A stretch of DNA of 6,293 nt from Victivallales bacterium (GTDB taxonomy: Bacteria; Verrucomicrobiota; Lentisphaeria; Victivallales; JAUVCU01), in assembly GCA_029934175.1 (NCBI GenBank), contig JAOZMT010000140.1:1-6293 (forward strand), in the 5' to 3' direction. The notes beneath the pieces are model-generated. The model searched no databases and was not told where the DNA came from. It saw only the letters and a program-made list of their open reading frames with translations. This document shows, one piece after another, positions 1-5,535 of this stretch (positions within the stretch are counted from its first letter, which is position 1; each line of letters starts with the position of its first letter). The translations under genes were made by a program, and so were the position numbers.

Positions 1-119
1 ATTATAAAATACTTACCTCGTTCAATTAACTCAATAGTTTCTTTTAATTGTGGAGTTGTATCAACCATATAATGCTTTTTAGGCACACATAAACCTGTAT
101 CATTAAATTCTTTTTTCAT
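1..119 (-). CDS. AAA-like ATPase, N-terminal fragment (runs off the window)
   Basis: Only the first 39 codons are present, starting at the ATG at 119-117; the frame is open to the window edge. The translation contains TGLCVPKKHYMVD at residues 8-20, then an amphipathic stretch and ERGKYFI at 33-39. From memory, this N-terminal signature (TGxCxPxxHYMVD ... GKYF) belongs to a widespread bacterial family of AAA-like ATPases, in which it immediately precedes the Walker A segment (typically NRPRQYGKTTT). The P-loop itself would lie just outside the window, so ATP binding is inferred, not seen. Members are often stand-alone ATPases with a poorly defined role, sometimes with a nuclease-like C-terminus. 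The start is well supported by an AAGGA Shine-Dalgarno sequence 7 nt upstream. The gene follows the kinase stop codon by 10 nt and is very probably co-transcribed with it. The family call is fairly secure; the function is not. Confidence 0.72.
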   Translation of the reverse strand, partial: MKKEFNDTGLCVPKKHYMVDTTPQLKETIELIERGKYFI

Positions 120-126
120 ATTTTAT

Positions 127-131
127 TCCTT
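127..131 (-). promoter_or_regulatory. Ribosome binding site of the AAA-like ATPase gene
   Basis: The minus strand reads AAGGA followed by 7 nt and then the ATG at 119. The AA of the site is also the end of the kinase TAA stop codon at 132-130, so a ribosome finishing the kinase sits on the start site of the next gene. It is the only strong Shine-Dalgarno-like sequence in the window and supports both the chosen start and coupled translation. Confidence 0.7.
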
Positions 132-3100
132 ATTTATTAAGCTTTTTACTTGCTAAGTCTCTATATTCTTTTAAATCTGGAGAAATTGTAGCCTTTACTA
201 TATCATAATATTCTTTAGCTTCAACTTTATTATCAGAAATGTCTCCTAGTTTTATTAGAATTGCTGCATTGAAATATTTTAAATCAGGATAAAGTTTCAT
301 CTTTGATTTTAAAGAGACAGCTGCTTTTTCATTATCTTTACCTAATTCCCAATCACTTAATATTTTCAAAGTATATTCATCCATTATGGAATTTGCAAAA
401 ATAATATCACACTGCTCCATTGATTTTCTCATATCAGATGATGCAAATTGATTACGCAGATTATTATGCCATTGGAAATTAAAACTTGCTTGTTTTTTAG
501 ACTTTTTATTTACTTCTATTATTTTATTTGGTTGATATTCTTCTTCATCAGTTTTTATATTTCGTGTTATTGAACCATTTATATAAACTTTACTTAAAGG
601 ATTTATAGCAATACGAATACCTTGAATAGAACTTCTAAAAGTTGCTTTATTCGTATCACGAGCTCCAGAACAAATCCACTTATATTCACTAAACCAGCTA
701 CCTCCACGACTGCTACGCTTAATTCCCTCTTTTCCTCCGTGTGGATCAACTTCATAATGTAAATAATCTTTTTGAATATCATCACACCATTCATAAACAT
801 TCCCATGCATATCATATAGTCCATAAGCATTTGGGGGATAAGAGCCAACCGATTCGATAGAACCTTTTTTATTAACTTCATTTTTAGACAAATCACCTCT
901 AAAAACTATTTGTTTTCTATCTGTTTTATCACCAAAATAAGTGACAGATTTAGTTCCTGCACGACACGCAAATTCCCATTCAGCCTCAGTTAATAAACGG
1001 AAAGTTCCCTTTGGGAGATTTTCATATTCACATAATTTATCTAAAAATTTAATTGAATCAAAATAGCTTACATTATTTACAGGAGCATCACTACCAGTTT
1101 CTTTAAATCTTGATGGATTTTCTTGCATAATTTTTTCATATTGACCTTGTGTAATTTCGTATTTGCCCACATAAAAAGGTTTTGTTAATTTCACTTTATG
1201 TTGAGCTATATCTTTTTGTTTATCTTTAACGCTACTAGGAATACCCATTAAAAACGAACCATTTGGAACTAATCTAAAAGCAATATCACTTTTCATTGTT
1301 TCAATTTCTAATGGTAAATGCAATTCTTCAATAACTTTTCTTTGATTATTTAAAGCTTCTTGACTACCTTCTGCAAGGTTAGAGATATTTGCGAACTGTG
1401 CATTATCTACTTTATTGAAATATGCACCAGTGTTTTCTTTTTTTTCTTCAATTTTTAAATCTTCTTTGATAGGTTCTTTCGTTTTTCCTGCTCCGCCCCA
1501 TTTAAAAGGATCTTTTATTATTCTAGGATTTCCACTTTTTCTGCATTGAAATTTTTCTTCAAATGATAAATTAAATAATAAATTTGGTGCAGTTTTTATA
1601 TTTTGATCTTTTAAAATATTAATTTCAGTTCCAGATAATGCTTTTGTCCAAACTCTAAAGTTTTCAATTTGACCATATAATGAATCCTCTCTTTTATACA
1701 AATCATAACCAATAAAAGCATGAAATGGTCTTGCATCTGTAAAATTAATATTCGTTCTTATTTTATATTTTTGCCTGCCATTTAAATAAAAATAACTATG
1801 AGTTTTATCAATCGTTATTGCACAATGAAACCATTTATTTTTCTTTAAAGCACCTTTAAAATTTTCACAATTTTTACCGAATCTAACATGAGCAAAATTT
1901 GTTCTTTTTCTATTACATACATTAAAATTAAACCCAGGAGTTTTGCCAAATTCAAAAAATCTTGAATAATTACCAAAATCTTTCCATTTAACCCAACCTT
2001 CCACCGTAACCTCTTTTAAATTTTTTAATTTACTTACAGGTAGTTCTAAATAGCTACCTTTACCATCAAAATCCATAATATGATTAACTTGATTTGAAGG
2101 ATAAAATGTCATATCTTTTAAAATCTTAGTTCGTGCTTCAGCGTTCTTTATTTTTTTTATTTCTTGAATTACAATGTCTAATAGTTTATTTGATTTATCA
2201 TAGTTAATAGTCGCTTCCTCCCAGTTTTCATTTTGAACAAAACCTTCAAATTCATTCATTAAATCCTTGATTTTATTAAAATCTTCGGATTTATACTTTT
2301 CTAATTCAGAAATATTTACTTTGTCTAACTGTTTCTCCCATCGTTCTCTCATCATTATGGAATTTTTATAATTATCAACAAAGCTCAAACATTTTGCATA
2401 GTTCGCAATCGCTGCTTCTAAAGAAACAATACTTTTAGCAAATTCATTTTGTTTTAAATAAGCATTTCCCATTTTAAATGAACTAAATGCAATTTCATAA
2501 TATTTTTTTGCATATTCCGCAGAATTTATAATATCAGCCTTTTTTTGTGCATCAATAGCTTCTTGTTTTTTATTTAATGCAGAAGTTATTAATTTATTTA
2601 ACAATATTAATTCGGTGCTATCTTTTATCACTTTTTCATATTTATCAGATAGATTTTCGTATCGTTTCATATTAAAAAAATTATTTGTCGTAGTCAATAA
2701 TAATTCTATTAAATCATATTTTTCTTCTAAATTATAATCCGATTGCAAATCTTTTATTTTTTTGAATTTAATTTCCGCCTTACTTTTCAATAAGATAAGA
2801 GAATCTATGTCTATTCCAGATTTTGCGACTTGTGCAATAATTTCAGGTTCTATTGCGACCTGTGCAGAATCTACCTCTATATTATCTACGATTTGTGCAG
2901 AATTCATCTCTATATCATCTGCGATTTGTGCAAAATCATTTGCGGTTTGTGCAAATTCATTATATTTATTATTAAAAAAATTAAGTAATAAAACTGCACA
3001 AGTCGCAAAAATCAATAACATTAATCCTGCAATTATTCCACATAACCCCTTTTTACTTTTTTTGGGAGGAATAGATTTTAATGTATAAGGTTGATTATTA

Positions 3101-4278
3101 ACAAAAAGTTCTAAATCTTTCCGCAAGTCATAAACAGTATTATATTTTTCATTGTGCTTTTCCATTCCGTGTTCAATCATATCATTTAAACTATTTGAAA
3201 TAATATTATTTATAGAGTTGCCCGCCAATGGTAATACATCAGAATCTTTCGCCATCATTAATAGTTCAATATTTGCAAGTTTTTCATTAGAAGATAATGT
3301 TTGCTTTGTCTTTTTATTATAGATGACTTGATATGGTTCAACTCCAGCAACAAGCGAATATAAAGTAGCTGCGAGTGCATAAATATCAAAATTAACATTA
3401 GGTTGCTTACCTAAAACTTGATTAAGAGACATATAATTAGCAGTCCCCATAACCGTTCCATCCATTGTCACATTTGTAGATTCTTCACTTCGAGCAATAC
3501 CTAAATCTATAAATTTTACAATACCATTCTTAATCATTATGTTTTCAGGCTTTATATCACGGTGAATAATTCCATATTCGTGCATATTTTCAACAGCCTT
3601 ACACGCCTCAATTATATATTTCACTCGCTCCTTGATTTCATCTGCATTTTGACATTTTTTTATATATTTATCAGCACCTTTATAGCCATCAAGCAGTTCC
3701 ATTAAATACGAACCATCGCCATTTAAATAAACCTTAATTATATTTTCATGTTGCAACATATTTAAAATCATAAATTCTTCTTTTAATCTTTCAAGAATCG
3801 CACTATTTTCAGTAAAAGAAGATTTTAGAGCAAAGGTCATATTATGTGGCAAAGGTTTATTTAAAGTAACAAGCCAATGTTCAAGTTCATCAATTGACAT
3901 ATCTGCGAGATGTGCAATTCTCTCATCTACATATTTTTTTTGCTCACTTCGCAAAATTTTAACAGAATCACTTAAGTCTTCCCTGGATTTTTGGACTTTA
4001 ATACCTTTTTCAGTTTTTATAATTTTATCTAATTGTAATTTTTTATGATGTATTTCTTTGCGAATTGTGCTAAATCTCATTTCAACATCACGAAAATCTC
4101 CACGCACTTCTGCCCAAGCCGCAACTTCTGCAAGAAATGCTTTATATTCTGATGAGTTTTTATTTACAATAACCTGTTCAACAAGTCCCATTCCACCTTT
4201 GCCAATAACATTTCCCTTTACAATTAAATCAGCCTCAGGTATATGTTTTATACTTATCGTTTTAAATGACTCTTTCAT
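130..4278 (-). CDS. Transmembrane Ser/Thr protein kinase with LamG and FGE-like extracytoplasmic domains
   Basis: A 1382-residue Hanks-type receptor kinase. Visible kinase elements: glycine loop GKGGMG (26-31), beta-3 lysine in ALK (K152), helix-C glutamate E168, HRDIKPEN (239-246, catalytic D241), DLG in place of DFG (258-260), alpha-F aspartate D298; the domain ends near 395. About 105 extra charged, helical residues (about 41-145) separate the glycine loop from K152. The APE-equivalent segment is degenerate, MSLNQ (283-287). A basic stretch (405-410) precedes one membrane span (about 411-435), putting the kinase inside the cell and the rest outside. Outside follow AQxA-type repeats (442-486), TPR-like helices (about 495-725), a LamG_3/concanavalin-like domain (about 731-908), an FGE-sulfatase/C-type-lectin-fold domain (about 998-1226; RLLTEAEWEFACRAG, GLYDMHGNVYEW, RGGSW, GIRIA) and a helical TPR-like tail (about 1265-1382). 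Likely role: sensing an extracellular ligand and phosphorylating cytoplasmic proteins; ligand and substrates cannot be read from the sequence. The start lies 2 nt past the stop of the upstream LamG gene with only a distant GGGAG, suggesting translational coupling. Confidence 0.93.
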   Translation of the reverse strand: MKESFKTISIKHIPEADLIVKGNVIGKGGMGLVEQVIVNKNSSEYKAFLAEVAAWAEVRGDFRDVEMRFSTIRKEIHHKKLQLDKIIKTEKGIKVQKSREDLSDSVKILRSEQKKYVDERIAHLADMSIDELEHWLVTLNKPLPHNMTFALKSSFTENSAILERLKEEFMILNMLQHENIIKVYLNGDGSYLMELLDGYKGADKYIKKCQNADEIKERVKYIIEACKAVENMHEYGIIHRDIKPENIMIKNGIVKFIDLGIARSEESTNVTMDGTVMGTANYMSLNQVLGKQPNVNFDIYALAATLYSLVAGVEPYQVIYNKKTKQTLSSNEKLANIELLMMAKDSDVLPLAGNSINNIISNSLNDMIEHGMEKHNEKYNTVYDLRKDLELFVNNQPYTLKSIPPKKSKKGLCGIIAGLMLLIFATCAVLLLNFFNNKYNEFAQTANDFAQIADDIEMNSAQIVDNIEVDSAQVAIEPEIIAQVAKSGIDIDSLILLKSKAEIKFKKIKDLQSDYNLEEKYDLIELLLTTTNNFFNMKRYENLSDKYEKVIKDSTELILLNKLITSALNKKQEAIDAQKKADIINSAEYAKKYYEIAFSSFKMGNAYLKQNEFAKSIVSLEAAIANYAKCLSFVDNYKNSIMMRERWEKQLDKVNISELEKYKSEDFNKIKDLMNEFEGFVQNENWEEATINYDKSNKLLDIVIQEIKKIKNAEARTKILKDMTFYPSNQVNHIMDFDGKGSYLELPVSKLKNLKEVTVEGWVKWKDFGNYSRFFEFGKTPGFNFNVCNRKRTNFAHVRFGKNCENFKGALKKNKWFHCAITIDKTHSYFYLNGRQKYKIRTNINFTDARPFHAFIGYDLYKREDSLYGQIENFRVWTKALSGTEINILKDQNIKTAPNLLFNLSFEEKFQCRKSGNPRIIKDPFKWGGAGKTKEPIKEDLKIEEKKENTGAYFNKVDNAQFANISNLAEGSQEALNNQRKVIEELHLPLEIETMKSDIAFRLVPNGSFLMGIPSSVKDKQKDIAQHKVKLTKPFYVGKYEITQGQYEKIMQENPSRFKETGSDAPVNNVSYFDSIKFLDKLCEYENLPKGTFRLLTEAEWEFACRAGTKSVTYFGDKTDRKQIVFRGDLSKNEVNKKGSIESVGSYPPNAYGLYDMHGNVYEWCDDIQKDYLHYEVDPHGGKEGIKRSSRGGSWFSEYKWICSGARDTNKATFRSSIQGIRIAINPLSKVYINGSITRNIKTDEEEYQPNKIIEVNKKSKKQASFNFQWHNNLRNQFASSDMRKSMEQCDIIFANSIMDEYTLKILSDWELGKDNEKAAVSLKSKMKLYPDLKYFNAAILIKLGDISDNKVEAKEYYDIVKATISPDLKEYRDLASKKLNK
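1390..1402 (+). repeat. Dispersed 13-nt motif TGCGANNTGTGCA, solitary copy
   Basis: An exact match to TGCGANNTGTGCA (here NN = AC), in the kinase-gene segment between the LamG and FGE-like domains. On the coding strand it encodes an AQFA tetrapeptide (residues 960-963). It lies about 1.4 kb from the main cluster, so local tandem duplication cannot explain it. Function unknown. Confidence 0.5.
2395..2407 (-). repeat. Dispersed 13-nt motif, inverted copy with one mismatch
   Basis: On the minus strand this reads TGCGAACTATGCA, one base away from TGCGANNTGTGCA. It is in the TPR-like helical part of the kinase and has the opposite orientation to most other copies. It could be chance on its own; it is listed because it completes the set within the same gene. 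Confidence 0.3.
2821..2953 (+). repeat. Juxtamembrane imperfect tandem repeat array (30-33 bp units)
   Basis: Five copies of the TGCGANNTGTGCA motif start at 2824, 2854, 2887, 2920 and 2941, giving steps of 30, 33, 33 and 21 bp, all multiples of three. The clearest tandem pair is 2866-2898 against 2899-2931: two adjacent 33-bp units identical at 28 of 33 positions. In the kinase the array encodes repeats of AQ(V/I/T)A or AQIV, e.g. FAQIADDIEMN and SAQIVDNIEVD (residues 449-470), placed right after the membrane span. An 11-residue period suits a hendecad coiled coil or stalk. Unit number may vary between strains, but that is inference. Confidence 0.75.
2995..3007 (-). repeat. Dispersed 13-nt motif, inverted exact copy inside the membrane-span codons
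   Basis: On the minus strand this reads TGCGACTTGTGCA, identical over all 13 bases to the copy at 2824-2836 but in the opposite orientation. Extended by three T residues, the two form a perfect 16-nt inverted repeat (2821-2836 and 2995-3010) with 158 nt between the arms. Here the motif encodes ATCA within the transmembrane helix (F424-A428), quite different from the AQxA coded in the array, so shared protein sequence does not explain the identity. Confidence 0.5.
3904..3916 (+). repeat. Dispersed 13-nt motif TGCGANNTGTGCA, solitary copy in the N-lobe insertion
   Basis: An exact match (NN = GA) within the helical insertion of the kinase domain, encoding AHLA (residues 122-125) on the coding strand. 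One-mismatch copies lie nearby at 3941-3953 (opposite orientation, minus strand TGCGAAGTGAGCA) and 4059-4071 (TGCGAATTGTGCT). The latter is read in a different frame, as STIR (residues 70-73). Confidence 0.45.
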
Positions 4279-4280
4279 AA

Positions 4281-5498
4281 TTAATATTCATTCTCCCATG
4301 GTAAATTTTCTTGTTTATATTTAGTGTCTCCATATTTTTTACAGTCTTGTAATTTTTTATTAAAAGAATTGTTTATTAGTAAGCCTTTTGCAGATTTTAT
4401 ATTTTTAACTTTAACCTCTTTCATTTCATCTTCCGTCAATGCTTTTGTCCAAATCCTGACATTTTCCATTTGTGCATTTACAAAACTTATTTTTTTCTTT
4501 CCAGACTTTCCTAATGAATATTCTTTAAAAACAAATTCTCCTTCAACCTCAACCTCCCAAACTTTTAAGCCATTACAATAAAACTTTGCAATATTATTTT
4601 TAAATGAACAAGCTAAATGATTCCAAGAGTCAGTCGTTAGCTGGATTTCAGAGAAACTTTTATATTTACCTGGAACACGAAGAAATAAATTTTCTGTTGC
4701 TTTGTGCTGAGAGATACGAAATGGACCGAACTTTATAAATGAATTATATAATTTTATTTCCCTAAAATTGACCCAACCTTCAAATGTGAACTCTGATAAA
4801 TTATGCAATTTTTTAGAATCTATAATAATATGGCTCTTATTTCCTCCAAAATCCATAACATAATTTTTTGTATTTGGTGAATATAAAACAATATCATCTA
4901 AAACAGAACCCGTTATTGTTTTATGTTTAACTTGTGCCATTAAATCTTTATATTTAACATTGGATATTTTTATATTTCCACCTACAGGATGAATTTGCAT
5001 TGATACATTACTATAAATATCAAGTTTGTTTTTTCCCGAATAAATAGATTTTCCATTTACTTTTAAAGTTAAATTTTTATTTGATACTTTCAGCGATATA
5101 TTATTGTCTTTCCCAAATTTAAAGTTTTTAAAATATTTTTTTATTTGTTTACCATTTTCTACAAAAATTAAATATTGCTTAAAACTAATAATCATTAGTC
5201 TTATATAATTTTCTTTAGACTCTCGTTTTATGTTAAGAAAAAAGCAACAAGTTTTTGTCTTTTCGATATTTAAATCAAATTCCAACTCAAAATCTTTCTT
5301 TTGTCCTATGGTCAAATAATTTCTATCTGAGTTTTTTATATAATCTTTATGAAACTTTCCATTTTTTTCATTAAACTTATCTTTATTTGAAAAGAATTTT
5401 ACTAATTCTTCATCTTTAAGTATATCATTTGAGTTCATCTTTCCATACATACTAAAAAATACTGCACTAATAATTACAATCAATAATTTTTCTTTCAT
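4281..5498 (-). CDS. Exported two-domain concanavalin-like protein (DUF1080-like plus LamG)
   Basis: A 405-residue protein. Residues 1-19 form a short signal peptide (MKEK, hydrophobic LLIVIISAVFF, then SMYG) without a lipobox cysteine, so a periplasmic or secreted soluble protein is expected. Residues about 60-186 are beta-rich and end in GGNIKISNVKYKDL. They resemble the jelly-roll fold of DUF1080/3-keto-disaccharide-hydrolase-like domains; this is tentative and no catalytic residues are evident. Residues about 211-383 are a LamG_3-type concanavalin-like domain (VMDFGG, FEGWVNF, WNHLACSF, FYCNGLKVW, MENVRIWTKALTEDE). That domain, and even its flanks, match the LamG domain of the downstream kinase. 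Likely role: binding a carbohydrate or cell-surface ligand, perhaps as a partner of the kinase ectodomain (inference). No strong Shine-Dalgarno is present; a weak GAGA precedes the ATG by 8 nt. The gene is 37 nt downstream of the LRR gene and its TAA ends 2 nt before the kinase ATG. Confidence 0.85.
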   Translation of the reverse strand: MKEKLLIVIISAVFFSMYGKMNSNDILKDEELVKFFSNKDKFNEKNGKFHKDYIKNSDRNYLTIGQKKDFELEFDLNIEKTKTCCFFLNIKRESKENYIRLMIISFKQYLIFVENGKQIKKYFKNFKFGKDNNISLKVSNKNLTLKVNGKSIYSGKNKLDIYSNVSMQIHPVGGNIKISNVKYKDLMAQVKHKTITGSVLDDIVLYSPNTKNYVMDFGGNKSHIIIDSKKLHNLSEFTFEGWVNFREIKLYNSFIKFGPFRISQHKATENLFLRVPGKYKSFSEIQLTTDSWNHLACSFKNNIAKFYCNGLKVWEVEVEGEFVFKEYSLGKSGKKKISFVNAQMENVRIWTKALTEDEMKEVKVKNIKSAKGLLINNSFNKKLQDCKKYGDTKYKQENLPWENEY

Positions 5499-5535
5499 TT
5501 TTTTATTCTCATTTTAACTAACATATTATTTCTCT

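Noticed and set aside
601..720. Possible diversity-generating retroelement variable region at the end of the FGE/C-type-lectin-fold domain
   Set aside because: The fold is shared with retroelement targets, but the domain is internal (about 155 residues follow it), and no template repeat or reverse transcriptase is present in the window.
603..896. Minus-strand 97-codon open frame
   Set aside because: It lies wholly inside the FGE-like domain of the kinase in another frame. Its translation is low-complexity and rich in Ile and Met, with no recognisable domain; the kinase frame carries strong family motifs over the same bases.
2824..2953. CRISPR array
   Set aside because: The repeated core is only about 13 nt with irregular 21-33-bp spacing, the 'spacers' resemble one another, and the whole array is an in-frame part of a coding sequence.
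2762..3088. Plus-strand 108-codon open frame with a repetitive Cys/Ala/Ser-rich product
   Set aside because: It is the antisense shadow of the juxtamembrane repeat array and membrane span of the kinase. The repetitive look comes from the DNA repeats, and there is no ribosome site or independent support.
4058..4581. Plus-strand open frames of 88 and 85 codons (4058-4324, 4324-4581)
   Set aside because: Both are antisense to well-supported domains (kinase N-lobe; LamG C-terminus) and their translations are Ser/Phe/Leu-rich without motifs.
5495..5512. Five-codon reading frame ATG-AGA-ATA-AAA-AAA-TGA overlapping the LamG start
   Set aside because: Its stop overlaps the LamG ATG, which could permit reinitiation, but such tiny frames are expected by chance in AT-rich leaders and nothing else supports translation.
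5499..5535. Promoter or terminator between the LRR and LamG genes
   Set aside because: The 37-nt gap is A-rich but has no clear -35/-10 pair, no GC-rich hairpin and no U-tract arrangement that could be distinguished from background composition.
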